64,000 bases of DNA from Mesorhizobium silamurunense (GTDB lineage Bacteria; Pseudomonadota; Alphaproteobacteria; Rhizobiales; Rhizobiaceae). The number at the start of each line of letters is the position of its first letter. The first letter of the stretch is position 1. Location: NCBI RefSeq assembly GCF_014843825.1, contig NZ_JHQR01000271.1:62001-126000 (forward strand). Direction: 5' to 3'. The translations under genes were made by a program, and so were the position numbers. Below, piece after piece: positions 1 to 7,893 of this stretch. The notes beneath the pieces were generated by a model. It was not told the origin of the DNA and searched no databases. It saw nothing but the letters and a program-made list of their open reading frames with translations.

Positions 1-310
1 ACAGGGGAACAGCGCCCTTGAGCAGTAGTGGAACGATGCCGCGGCGATTAAGGGCCGCAACGGCTTCAAGCAGTTGGGCACGCAAGCGCAGGTTCCGCTC
101 CCGATTGCAGTCGTGAACGAACCGAAGGTACTCGTACACGTCCTGCGGCAATCGGTGGATCTGGCCGGCGCGCGCGAGGGACGAGAACAGGTCTGGCGTG
201 AGCAGAGTGCGATTGGCCAGGGCAATCACAGCATGCCAGTCGGCCCTGGCGGCCGGACTGCCGCGAAGTCCGGCGATCAACGCCTCGAGCGCGTTGCCCC
301 TGCGCATCAT
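1..310 (-). CDS. Nucleotidyltransferase family protein, partial (C-terminus outside window)
   Basis: The reading frame starts at an ATG at 310-308 and runs off the left edge, giving 103 visible codons. The start overlaps the stop of the upstream kinase gene by the ATGA arrangement, which supports translational coupling. The visible part has a helical N-terminus and ends in 'RRGIVPLLLKGAVPL'. The LLKG motif is typical of the uncharacterised nucleotidyltransferase family (NTP_transf_5 type) often found beside HprK-like kinases in polysaccharide and peptide-modification loci. The substrate is unknown. The catalytic acidic residues lie beyond the window, so activity cannot be judged. Confidence 0.75.
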   Translation of the reverse strand, partial: MMRRGNALEALIAGLRGSPAARADWHAVIALANRTLLTPDLFSSLARAGQIHRLPQDVYEYLRFVHDCNRERNLRLRAQLLEAVAALNRRGIVPLLLKGAVPL

Positions 311-1458
311 CGGCATGCCTTCGTGATCAGCTCCACCGCATCGCCGAGCTTCGAATAGGTCAGGCAATAGGTGCCCGCCGATCCGATTACCTGGGTCAGT
401 GCGTCGAAGGCGGCGCCGCTCAACTCTCGGCCTGGCGCGAACGCGCCGTTGAGCAGGACGCGCAATGCGTCGGCTGGGTCGACCGGCTCCAGGCAAGCTT
501 TCGCGTCGCGACCTCGACGAAGCTGGATCACGCAGCCGATCGGTATCGGAGAAGGCGGCGCGACCTCGCTGGGCACCGCAAACCGAACACGCCTGCGGTC
601 CGGTCGGCGACAGACCGGGACAGCATAGAGATCGGGGTAGTGCTCGGCCGCAAGCGGCCATGCTCCCGCCTTGACGGCGGGGGCAAACGGCAGACCAACG
701 CCATGCCCCCGGGAGTCCAGCAGCGTGACATCGTCAGAAGCGAAACCGAACCCTGCATGGACCAGCGCCAGGGTCAGCGTTGTCTTGCCTGCGCCCGGCT
801 TGCCGCAAAGAAGCACGATGCGTTCATTTCTGACAACCGCGGCCGCGTGCAGAGCAAGTTCGTAGGCGCCGCGATCGAGAACCTCGATCAGCAATTGCCC
901 TTTCAGCATGACGGGCAGCTCGTCGGGCGCGCAAGAGAGAATCCAGTCGCCATCCCGGAACAGGTGGACCCGCCCGTCGTGATCGACCAGTTGGAGAAGG
1001 ACGTCGGCCCTCTCCCTTCGCACCTCGAGATGCCGAAATACGGTGATCGCGGGAAACGCGCAGGCAGCCGGGTAGTCGATGCGCATGTTAAGGCCCGCAA
1101 TGGCGACCATCTGGCTCACAGGCTCTTGAGCCGACGCTGACAACGGCGCGTGAGGCCGTATCAGGCTCAGCTGCTGCCAATCCCTCAGCGCGGCCTCGAC
1201 ATGCCTGTCTGCCTCGAGCCTATCAACGCCGCCGCGCGCCATCTCGGCCGAGATGGCGTCCGGCGGCATGCCTCCTTCCAGCGAGCGCCAGATCTCGGCG
1301 GCAGTATCGTTGACGGCGAAAACGGCCTGCTGGGATGGACTGAACAGGATATTTTGCCCCCTGACGCGTGCCAGCCGCCCTTGGGTCACAAACGTCGCAC
1401 GACTGTGAGCGGCAGCGCCTGGCGCCACCGTTCTGCTGACCGCCTCGTGGTGATTCAT
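307..1458 (-). CDS. PqqD domain fused to HPr kinase-like P-loop protein
   Basis: A protein of 383 residues with two parts. Residues about 30-105 look like a PqqD/RRE-type winged helix (contains 'AVFAVNDTAAEIWRSL'). The C-terminal part is an HprK/PEPCK-like domain with Walker A GKPGAGKTT near residue 219 and a following 'FASDDVTLLD' segment typical of HprK-like kinases. The frame stays open upstream, but ATG 1458 is preferred because a GGAGG-type ribosome site sits about 9 bases before it and the PqqD homology begins soon after. The stop overlaps the nucleotidyltransferase start. Classical HprK phosphorylates HPr, but this stand-alone class in polysaccharide and lasso-peptide loci has no proven target. 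PqqD folds usually bind peptide leaders, which makes the fusion notable here. Confidence 0.85.
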   Translation of the reverse strand: MNHHEAVSRTVAPGAAAHSRATFVTQGRLARVRGQNILFSPSQQAVFAVNDTAAEIWRSLEGGMPPDAISAEMARGGVDRLEADRHVEAALRDWQQLSLIRPHAPLSASAQEPVSQMVAIAGLNMRIDYPAACAFPAITVFRHLEVRRERADVLLQLVDHDGRVHLFRDGDWILSCAPDELPVMLKGQLLIEVLDRGAYELALHAAAVVRNERIVLLCGKPGAGKTTLTLALVHAGFGFASDDVTLLDSRGHGVGLPFAPAVKAGAWPLAAEHYPDLYAVPVCRRPDRRRVRFAVPSEVAPPSPIPIGCVIQLRRGRDAKACLEPVDPADALRVLLNGAFAPGRELSGAAFDALTQVIGSAGTYCLTYSKLGDAVELITKACR

Positions 1459-1561
1459 CGCGATAGCCCCCTCCCCGTCTGCCGAAACGTGGCGACGGCC
1501 CAAGCTGCAAAGCATTTCTAAGGAACAGAATGACCGGCGACTTGCCGCCGGGTGCGCCTTC

Positions 1562-2578
1562 TCACAGCGCTTCGTCGGAGAACCGGGCCACGTTCTGATG
1601 TCCCGAGACCCACTGGAGATGCGCCTTGTTCCAGTATTCGCGCGCATCAGCCCCCGTCAGCACCTTGAAACCGGACGGCGGCATCGGCAATGCCGACGGG
1701 ATTGCCTCGTCGGGCAGCCACAGCAACACGTTGTCCCGGCTTTCGATGGCCAGCCGCCAGGTTCTTTCCAGGCGACGGAATCCGCGCATGTTTGCCGAAG
1801 CCAATGCAAAAACCGATCCCGTGATCCTCAGCCTGGGTGACTGATCGACAGCCTTGATCGGCGCCTGATGCGTGACTTCGCCCTTCGAGAGAAAGGCGTG
1901 CATACGGATGAGGGTACGGTCGATCAGCACGGTTTGCCCAGTTCCGTCCCGGTCGTTTGACGCAGGATCCACGCTGATCCCCGAGAAACAGCCGTCGAAC
2001 AGGCAATCTTCGACGGTGCCGCTGAGGAGGTAATCATTCTCCACCGCGTCATCCCTGACTTCGCTGAACCAGCACCCTTTTAGGCGAAAGCCATCGGCCC
2101 GCTCGGCGAAACGGATGGCGTCCCAGCAGCGCCGCACACGGACACCTTCTATTGTCGCATTGGCGGTTCCGTCCCTGACAAGCAGAGCCGCGCTGTTGCA
2201 GTAGGTATCCCGCCAATCGGAGGTTAGCGGCACCTGGCCGTCGAAGCGCCCTCCGATGAAGTGAACGCCGGGGCAGTTACGGATGACGACTGGATAGCGA
2301 TTGACCGGCAACGTCCCCTCGTCGCAGCCCATCATCGCGCTGGGATTGGTGTTTCTGCTGTTGGCAACTGTGAAGGAAGCATTCCGAGCGTCGATTGTTG
2401 CTCCGGCTTCGAGATTCCGAATGGATTGTTGCTCGTAGCCATGCTCACCTGTCAGAACGAGCTGCTTGCCCCCCGGCATTTGTCCGCCTTCGGCCCGGCA
2501 GAAGCCGGGCAGCAGAGCAAACACCGGATACAAACCGGCAAGGCATATGAGTGATCGGCGGTCCATCCCCGTACTCAT
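1562..2578 (-). CDS. Secreted right-handed beta-helix protein
   Basis: A protein of 338 residues with an N-terminal signal (twin arginine 'DRRSLICLAG', hydrophobic run, cut expected after about residue 29 near 'FCRA'). The body has short repeating turns such as 'VVIRNCPGVHFIGGRF', 'ATIEGVRVRRCWDAIRF' and 'GTVEDCLFDGCFSGISV', the pattern of pectate-lyase-like parallel beta-helix proteins. Such proteins act as polysaccharide lyases, epimerases or binding modules, and the position next to a polymerase suggests it trims or modifies the exported glycan. No catalytic residues can be assigned. A second in-frame ATG (2566) is also possible because the ribosome site is weak for both. Confidence 0.7.
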   Translation of the reverse strand: MSTGMDRRSLICLAGLYPVFALLPGFCRAEGGQMPGGKQLVLTGEHGYEQQSIRNLEAGATIDARNASFTVANSRNTNPSAMMGCDEGTLPVNRYPVVIRNCPGVHFIGGRFDGQVPLTSDWRDTYCNSAALLVRDGTANATIEGVRVRRCWDAIRFAERADGFRLKGCWFSEVRDDAVENDYLLSGTVEDCLFDGCFSGISVDPASNDRDGTGQTVLIDRTLIRMHAFLSKGEVTHQAPIKAVDQSPRLRITGSVFALASANMRGFRRLERTWRLAIESRDNVLLWLPDEAIPSALPMPPSGFKVLTGADAREYWNKAHLQWVSGHQNVARFSDEAL

Positions 2579-2594
2579 TAGTTGACGGACGTGC

Positions 2595-3428
2595 TCATCG
2601 ATCGACCGAGTCGTATCGCCGATGTCGTTCGAGACAGCCTAAAAGCACCGCCTCGAGCGCTCTTTCAGCCACGTCTTCGGGCGATGCCAGCCTTTCCACG
2701 TCGACTGACGCCAGTACGCCGACGTGATTCTCCGTGCCCATTTCCCTCTCAAGATCGGCGGCCAGCTCGCGGCAAGTTCGATCCGCAGTCGACCAGAGAT
2801 CAAGGTCGCGGTCGGCAGATGCCCTTTGCATCCGCGAGGACCGATCACTCCTCTTCAGAAGTCGATCCCGGGCCATGCCCGTCTCAGCGCGCAGATGGAC
2901 AAAGAGCATGTCATCGACGCCAATAGCGCACAGGATATCAAACCATTTTTCGGAAGTTGCCCGATGCTTGCTTTTAAAAAAAATAGACCAGAAGCCCTGC
3001 AGCAGCCCCTGGTCCATAATAGTGATAGTATTTTTCCGTGCCCTCTCGCTCTGGACATAGGCAACCAGAACCGACATGTTCCAGATGACCCTGACGACAT
3101 CGACAATCGATGATTGTCCGCTTTCGATGGCAAAGCGGGCTATTCGCATGAGCAGGGAACGGAACTCACGATCCTTAACTCTTGGGGCAACAATACCGAT
3201 CCTATGGATTTGCCGGCCGATGAAAGTTCTTGTCCCCGGCGACATTCGCACGTCACCTACCAGCGGGCCGCACCGTCGCAAGCCGTTCGCCAACAGGCTG
3301 CAGGTGGTTGTCTTTCCGACCCCGGGAAGACCGAAGAATTCCACAAATCGAATGTCCGTTTGAAGCACACGTGCTTCGGGGCTTGGCGGGAGGCCTCCCG
3401 CCAGGTCGCGAACGTTTTGCGAAGTCAT
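2595..3428 (-). CDS. P-loop kinase-like protein of a polysaccharide locus
   Basis: A protein of 277 residues with a Walker A motif GLPGVGKTTT near residue 33 and a later acidic 'ITIMDQGLLQGFW' segment. The arrangement recalls thymidylate-kinase-like and small-molecule kinase P-loop proteins. No membrane segments are seen, so it should be cytoplasmic. It lies 33 bases downstream of the polymerase gene and 16 bases upstream of the beta-helix gene, on the same strand, so all are probably cotranscribed. Proteins of this kind occur in exopolysaccharide loci without a defined substrate. The start ATG has no recognisable Shine-Dalgarno sequence. Confidence 0.65.
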   Translation of the reverse strand: MTSQNVRDLAGGLPPSPEARVLQTDIRFVEFFGLPGVGKTTTCSLLANGLRRCGPLVGDVRMSPGTRTFIGRQIHRIGIVAPRVKDREFRSLLMRIARFAIESGQSSIVDVVRVIWNMSVLVAYVQSERARKNTITIMDQGLLQGFWSIFFKSKHRATSEKWFDILCAIGVDDMLFVHLRAETGMARDRLLKRSDRSSRMQRASADRDLDLWSTADRTCRELAADLEREMGTENHVGVLASVDVERLASPEDVAERALEAVLLGCLERHRRYDSVDR

Positions 3429-3461
3429 TGGATTAAGGTGGTGAGGTTAACTCGCGGAGGA

Positions 3462-4772
3462 TCAACGACTGGGAAGAAGCTGTCTTATCTTTCCGTGTCC
3501 GAAGAGCTGAGACCCAGTCCCGGCGTACAACTTTGGGTTCTCGTTAGATCTGGTCTGCAATGATCGTTGCATGCCGCGGTAGAATATGAGCAAAGCCAGC
3601 GGCAGCCAGAAGAAAGCCGAGGTCGACGGACCGAAGGAATCGCTCATCTGGTTCGCGACGAGGTAATTCCACACGGCAACCGACGTTCCGAGCACCATCA
3701 CATTCACTTCGGTCGCTTGATCGCCCCTCCCTTTGTCGACCAGTGTGTGAAGAACGGCGCAGACCAGATATGCCACGACCAGCACAACGATAGTCAATAC
3801 CAACGCGAAGCCAGGCACTCCCAGTGTTCTAAAATAGTCGATGAACAGGTTATGGCTATGCGGAGCGATGTCTTCCACCCACTGCCCTGCCCCCACGCCC
3901 ATGAACGGATGCGCTAGGCCGAGATCGATCGATATGGACCACAGTCGTTGCCGCGACACGATCGAATGCGCCTCACCGCCGGAAAGCTGAAGTGACAGCA
4001 GCTTGTAGGCTCGCGGATTTAGGAACTGCAATGTCGCCAAGCTCGCTTGGAATAATATCGGAGCGGCAACCACCCCCGCGATCACTGTTATTGGCCGCTG
4101 CTTCCTTATCACCAGATAGATACTGTATAGCCCAAAGAACGTACCGAGACCTGCGACGCCAAGGACGAAATTCGTCTTGGATCCCGATTTAACCAGACCC
4201 AGGAGTCCCGCGAGCAGACAACCCGAGAGGAGGATTCGGTGCCTTCGAGAAGCGACCAGCTTCGCAGCGACAAGCGGCAGACCGGCCGACAAGGCAATTC
4301 CGAGCTGGTTTGCATGCTTGAAATAGCCTTCCGCCCGATCGGCGAATCGAGCGTCGCCCAGCCCGACAGCGACAAGGCAGGATGTAACAGCAACCATGAT
4401 GACCATGGCCATCCCAATCCTGTCGATTGCCTCGAACCCCCTGGGCCTCGTGGCGATCACTGCAATCGTTGGAATAATGGCGAAACCAAACACCTGCGCG
4501 AAGACCGCGCGCATGGTCCTGATCGGATTGTCCGCGTAAAGTGCCGACAGCAGGGACAGAATCATGATGACAGCAGACATCGTCAGCACGGCAGTCGCCA
4601 GGGCTGCGTCAGTCCGATGAAGGCGTCTTGTCGTTTCGGCGTAGGGAACGATGCTCAGCACGGCGCAGAACAAAGCCAGCAAAAAGGAAAGCGAGCCATC
4701 GGTGCCGGCTATCCGAGTGGCGCCGGGGAACCATATCGAAACGATAAGCAAAAGAATGGATGTCTGCAGCAT
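3462..4772 (-). CDS. O-antigen ligase / Wzy-type polysaccharide polymerase
   Basis: A protein of 436 residues made mostly of hydrophobic segments (about 10-12 membrane spans), so it lies in the inner membrane. It contains 'HPFMGVGAGQW' followed by 'HNLFIDYFRTLGVPG' in a periplasmic loop, the hallmark of the O-antigen ligase/polymerase (Wzy_C) family. This family joins repeat units on a lipid carrier or transfers glycan to an acceptor. It is the first gene of the leftward operon, with the priming transferase close upstream, so repeat-unit polymerisation resembling ExoQ is the likely role. Ligase and polymerase cannot be told apart from sequence alone. Confidence 0.85.
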   Translation of the reverse strand: MLQTSILLLIVSIWFPGATRIAGTDGSLSFLLALFCAVLSIVPYAETTRRLHRTDAALATAVLTMSAVIMILSLLSALYADNPIRTMRAVFAQVFGFAIIPTIAVIATRPRGFEAIDRIGMAMVIMVAVTSCLVAVGLGDARFADRAEGYFKHANQLGIALSAGLPLVAAKLVASRRHRILLSGCLLAGLLGLVKSGSKTNFVLGVAGLGTFFGLYSIYLVIRKQRPITVIAGVVAAPILFQASLATLQFLNPRAYKLLSLQLSGGEAHSIVSRQRLWSISIDLGLAHPFMGVGAGQWVEDIAPHSHNLFIDYFRTLGVPGFALVLTIVVLVVAYLVCAVLHTLVDKGRGDQATEVNVMVLGTSVAVWNYLVANQMSDSFGPSTSAFFWLPLALLIFYRGMQRSLQTRSNENPKLYAGTGSQLFGHGKIRQLLPSR

Positions 4773-5098
4773 GGATGGACATCACGCCGAAAGCGCTATG
4801 CAGCAACTGCGCGCCAATGCCGGATTGAAGGCGCGCTGCCGCACCGCGGGTGAATACTCCGCGTACCTATTTCATGAGCAGCGTAGGCGCAGCCGGTGGA
4901 CAAGGGAATGAGCGAAACCGGAGCATCCGGACAAGGTGCCCTACGCCTTTTGTGCAAGGGTCGGAGATACCGCGGTTCCCCGCTGCCACGTCGAGAGCCG
5001 GTCAGGCAGCGCAGCCGGGATTGGGTGTTGGTAGGGATTCGCAGATATGGGAGACTTGGGCGCGGCACACCGAGTCTTCCGCACCATAGGAGATCGCC
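4773..5098. promoter_or_regulatory. Divergent intergenic region between polymerase and small membrane protein
   Basis: These 326 bases separate the leftward polymerase gene from the rightward small membrane protein gene, so promoters for both should lie here. No convincing gene was found; the open frames have irregular composition. A strong ribosome site (AGGAGAT) for the rightward gene sits at its right end. No confident -35/-10 pair could be assigned by eye. Confidence 0.4.
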
Positions 5099-5347
5099 GT
5101 GCTTTGGGGCCTTGTCGCCGTCGGAGTGATCGGCATTTTGCTCGGATTTCGTGTTCGGGCACCGGCGCTCATCGTCATGACCGCGGTGATTGTCGCGTTC
5201 GGCGCGGCTGCAGGCGGCATCGGCAGCTTGTTCGACTGGGACCGTCTGCTTTCGATCCTGCTTTTCGTCGTCACGCTGCAGTGCGCCTACCTGCTCGGCG
5301 TCTTCCTCGGCGTCGTGTGGCGTCGCGGCATGACCCATGAGCAATGA
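5099..5347 (+). CDS. Small three-span membrane protein
   Basis: An 82-residue protein starting at GTG 5099 with a good ribosome site (AGGAGAT, 4 bases upstream). It has three hydrophobic segments, about residues 2-16, 22-42 and 49-72, and a short basic/polar tail ('WRRGMTHEQ'). It is probably an inner-membrane protein. No catalytic motif or family is recognised. It lies between polymerase and priming transferase genes but points the other way, so any link to polysaccharide export is only positional. The gene on the opposite strand that this region could encode looks like a shadow, being rich in Arg/Gln and lacking a ribosome site. Confidence 0.65.
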   Translation: MLWGLVAVGVIGILLGFRVRAPALIVMTAVIVAFGAAAGGIGSLFDWDRLLSILLFVVTLQCAYLLGVFLGVVWRRGMTHEQ

Positions 5348-5410
5348 CGGCCGGCGCCGGACCTGTTCGACGCGGCCGTGCCGCCCTAGGTTCGCTGCCT
5401 TTCTCGCCGA

Positions 5411-6091
5411 TCAAGACGCATGATCGAATCTCATCACGGCGAAGACCGTCCGGATGAGAATGACGACATCGGCCCATATGGACCAGTTTCGCACGTAGCG
5501 GCTGTCGATAGAGACACGGCCTGGATAATCTATTGCGTCCCTGCCCGTCACCTGCCACGCGCCGGTCAGACCGGGCCGGGTTCGAAGGTAGTCGATCGCA
5601 CAGGCGCCGTAACGTTGCAGTTCATCGGGGACGACCGGTCGAGGGCCGACGCAACTCATGTCGCCGCGCAGCACGTTGATGAGCTGAGGCAACTCATCCA
5701 GGCTCGACTTCCTGAGGATGTGCCCCAGGAATGTGACGCGCGGATCGTTTCTGAATTTCAAATTCTGCTCCCACTCCTTGGCGGCTTCGGGATTGCTCGC
5801 AAGATAGTCGGCCAGAACCTGCTGGGAGTTGGCGACCATGGTCCTGAACTTGTAGCAGGCGAAACGCTTGCCGTTGAAGCCGATCCGGGTGTGGGAGAAT
5901 ATCGCCGGTCCACCGTCGGTCACCAATATCAAGAGGGCAACCACAAGCATAATCGGTGCGGCAAGGACAAGCGCGACCGATGCGACGGTCACGTCCATGA
6001 TCCTCTTGGGCCGTCCCCCAAGCGGACGATGGTTTTGGCCGACGCGGATGCCGGGCCTGCGGGGGTTCATATCAAATGCGCTGATTGTCAT
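5411..6091 (-). CDS. exoY: ExoY-like undecaprenyl-phosphate sugar phosphotransferase
   Basis: A protein of 226 residues, the usual length of ExoY. One N-terminal membrane segment (about 32-58) is followed by the bacterial sugar transferase domain. Signature motifs are 'CYKFRTMV', 'DELPQLINVLRGDMSCVGPRP' cut to its core 'DELPQLINVLRGDMS', and 'RPGLTGAWQVTGR'. The family moves a sugar-1-phosphate from a UDP-sugar to undecaprenyl phosphate, the first step of repeat-unit assembly at the inner membrane. ExoY uses galactose in Sinorhizobium, but the sugar here cannot be read from sequence. It converges with the small membrane protein gene. A second in-frame ATG at 6070 is a possible alternative start. 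Confidence 0.85.
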   Translation of the reverse strand: MTISAFDMNPRRPGIRVGQNHRPLGGRPKRIMDVTVASVALVLAAPIMLVVALLILVTDGGPAIFSHTRIGFNGKRFACYKFRTMVANSQQVLADYLASNPEAAKEWEQNLKFRNDPRVTFLGHILRKSSLDELPQLINVLRGDMSCVGPRPVVPDELQRYGACAIDYLRTRPGLTGAWQVTGRDAIDYPGRVSIDSRYVRNWSIWADVVILIRTVFAVMRFDHAS

Positions 6092-6558
6092 GAGCTTCGC
6101 CAGGGAATACGGCTGGTTTCAACAATCAACTTCACAGCGGCGGCTCATTCCCGGCAAGAACCGCAAAGGAGGTAGCGCCGTATCTGGTACCGGTTACCCC
6201 CTTAGCCTGAACCGCGCATTGCCGGCGCGGTATCGATAAGCCTTCTGATCAAACGGCGTATCACCGGGCACCCGTTTTCTGCAGTAGCGGTTCGGGCAAG
6301 TTCGACTGTATTGCGTGATCGACGAATTGGAACTGGTTCGGCACCGGCGGTCGAGAGCGCCGACTGAATTCGGGCCCTACCTCTCGTGGCGAGGATGCTG
6401 AGAGAGTGTCTGGGGCCACTTTTGCCGAATGCAAGCCGGCAAAGCCGCATGGCAATGCGATGGATGAAAAGCAAGCGCGTCGCGTCCGGACGAGATCCGA
6501 CGGGCAGATCTTCCGCGTCAAGGAATGCCAGCCTGCCTGATAGTGGAGAGCACGTAAC
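6092..6558. promoter_or_regulatory. Intergenic region upstream of exoY-like gene and unknown Rossmann-like gene
   Basis: These 467 bases lie between two divergent genes. I see no credible gene on either strand. A 7-base inverted repeat (ACCGCGC at 6211-6217 and GCGCGGT at 6225-6231) is the only clear structure. Promoters for both neighbours are expected here. Confidence 0.35.
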
Positions 6559-7647
6559 GTGGCGCCCGTTCTGAAGCCTTGGTCCCGTGATTTCCCCGCA
6601 AGACCGGCTGCTCGTCATCTTCCCGAGATCGACCGTGCGGAAACACTTGCTATCGTGCGCAAGCAGATAGGCTTGCTCGATCTCGATCTCTCAGGCCTCA
6701 CCGTCGTGGTCGGCGCTGCGACAGGATATCAAGCAGTGACTGCGACGGCCGCGGCGCTCGCCAATGCCGACCGTGTCGTTGCACTCACTCGCGTATCCTC
6801 CAGACATCCGAGCCTGGCGGCAGCCGCAGATGCGACGTTGACATTTGCCGAATACGCCAAGGTCGCCGAACGCGTGGAAGTGACAAACCGCATCGAAAGC
6901 CGCAAATGGCAGGACGTCGACATCATCACGAATTGTCCCCAGGTCGGGCCGATTTCGAGATCGCTCATCGAGCTCTTGCCCTCTCATGCGGTTGTTTCGC
7001 TCATGGCTGAACCTTGGGAGCTTCGGCCAGGCGTTTTGGACTTCGACGCCTGTGACGAGGCCGGCATCAAGGTTGCGGCTCCAAATCTCAGCCACCCGGC
7101 CATAGGCCTGCTGCCGGAATTCGCGCGGCTGTGCCGGGTCTTGCTCGAGGATGCCGGCGTCGACCAGCGTGCCTCGAGGTTCGCCATCGTCTGCGACACG
7201 CCCTGCGCGCCATTCCTCGAGCATATGCTCGAGGAGCGTGGGGCAAGAGTCAGTGTTTTTTCGCATCCGGTGCTGCTGACCGATGATGCATGGGAGGTGA
7301 TCATCGTCGCGATGAGGCCCTCGGCCAAACCGCCAATGGACATCAACAGCCTGGGCCGTATTGCCAGGAGATCGCGCCAGGCGCTGCTGGTGCAGTTCAG
7401 CGGCGGGATCGACCGCTCGGCAGCCAGCTATTTCGGCCTCAAGGTTTGGCCGCCGAAGCGCCCCAACCGCGGCGAGCTGGGCCTGCCGCTCGAGATACTC
7501 GGAGCGGCTCCGGTGATCCGCAGACTGACGGGGGGCCTGAAGGCCGCCGAAGCCGCATATCGCGATGCGGAGTTGGGCGGAGACAGCGTTGGATTTCTCG
7601 TGAAGGCAGGATCGCTCGACCGGGAACATGCCTGCACATCGGCCTGA
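6559..7647 (+). CDS. Unidentified two-lobed Rossmann-like protein
   Basis: A 362-residue protein starting at GTG 6559 after a GGAGAG ribosome site. Residues about 45-60 read 'LTVVVGAATGYQAVTATA', resembling a nucleotide-binding beta-alpha turn, followed by alternating beta/alpha segments. A second lobe from about residue 205 ('RFAIVCDTPCAPFLEHML') has the same pattern. The overall layout is like two-domain dehydrogenases or type-II sugar-binding folds, yet no canonical GxGxxG or catalytic triad is seen, and I do not recognise the family. Codon use fits the neighbours, so it is a real gene. It is single, ended by a strong hairpin, and sits among polysaccharide genes. Confidence 0.6.
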   Translation: MAPVLKPWSRDFPARPAARHLPEIDRAETLAIVRKQIGLLDLDLSGLTVVVGAATGYQAVTATAAALANADRVVALTRVSSRHPSLAAAADATLTFAEYAKVAERVEVTNRIESRKWQDVDIITNCPQVGPISRSLIELLPSHAVVSLMAEPWELRPGVLDFDACDEAGIKVAAPNLSHPAIGLLPEFARLCRVLLEDAGVDQRASRFAIVCDTPCAPFLEHMLEERGARVSVFSHPVLLTDDAWEVIIVAMRPSAKPPMDINSLGRIARRSRQALLVQFSGGIDRSAASYFGLKVWPPKRPNRGELGLPLEILGAAPVIRRLTGGLKAAEAAYRDAELGGDSVGFLVKAGSLDREHACTSA

Positions 7648-7697
7648 GCGTATTCGTTTCATGGGCCCGGAGGGATCGTTCAAACTTCTGAACCTGA

Positions 7698-7737
7698 GAC
7701 GTGGAGGGTGGACCTGAAAGAGGTCCGCCTCCACGTC
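7698..7737 (+). terminator. Strong hairpin downstream of unknown Rossmann-like gene
   Basis: A 10-base stem (GACGTGGAGG with CCTCCACGTC) continues, after a one-base bulge, into a 6-base stem (GGACCT with AGGTCC) around a 5-base GAAAG loop. It starts 51 bases after the stop codon. No T-run follows, so it may act as a transcript-stabilising hairpin and not as a classic intrinsic terminator. Confidence 0.55.
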
Positions 7738-7776
7738 CGAGCATTGGCGTGCCGGTCGTTCTATTGCCAGGCGCTA

Positions 7777-7881
7777 ATGCATGTCGCGCAAAAGTGTGCA
7801 GCGGTTTTGCGAAAACGACATGCATAAAAACAAAGATCTAAAGCGCGTCGCGTGAATCCGTTTCAGCGCGACGCGCTTTAG
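7777..7881. repeat. Composite rhizobial palindromic repeat
   Basis: Two hairpins lie back to back. The first pairs ATGCATGTCG (7777-7786) with CGACATGCAT (7816-7825), with an inner CGCAAAA/TTTTGCG pair. The second is a perfect 15-base inverted repeat, CTAAAGCGCGTCGCG (7838-7852) with CGCGACGCGCTTTAG (7867-7881). AAAACAAAGA joins the two and recurs at 61199-61208 before another hairpin. The layout resembles dispersed palindromic intergenic elements of rhizobia. It lies between convergent genes and could also help stop transcription. Confidence 0.7.
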
Positions 7882-7893
7882 ACCGGGCAGCCT

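Noticed and set aside
307-1458. A complete lasso peptide cluster
   Set aside because: No precursor, asparagine-synthetase-like cyclase or leader protease gene is visible in the window.
4796-5344. 182-residue leftward open frame opposite the small membrane protein
   Set aside because: It has no ribosome site, low-complexity polar composition and overlaps a better supported gene with a strong Shine-Dalgarno sequence.
6202-6618. 138-residue leftward open frame upstream of the unknown Rossmann-like gene
   Set aside because: It overlaps the real start of that gene and is rich in Arg/Ser like other shadow frames.
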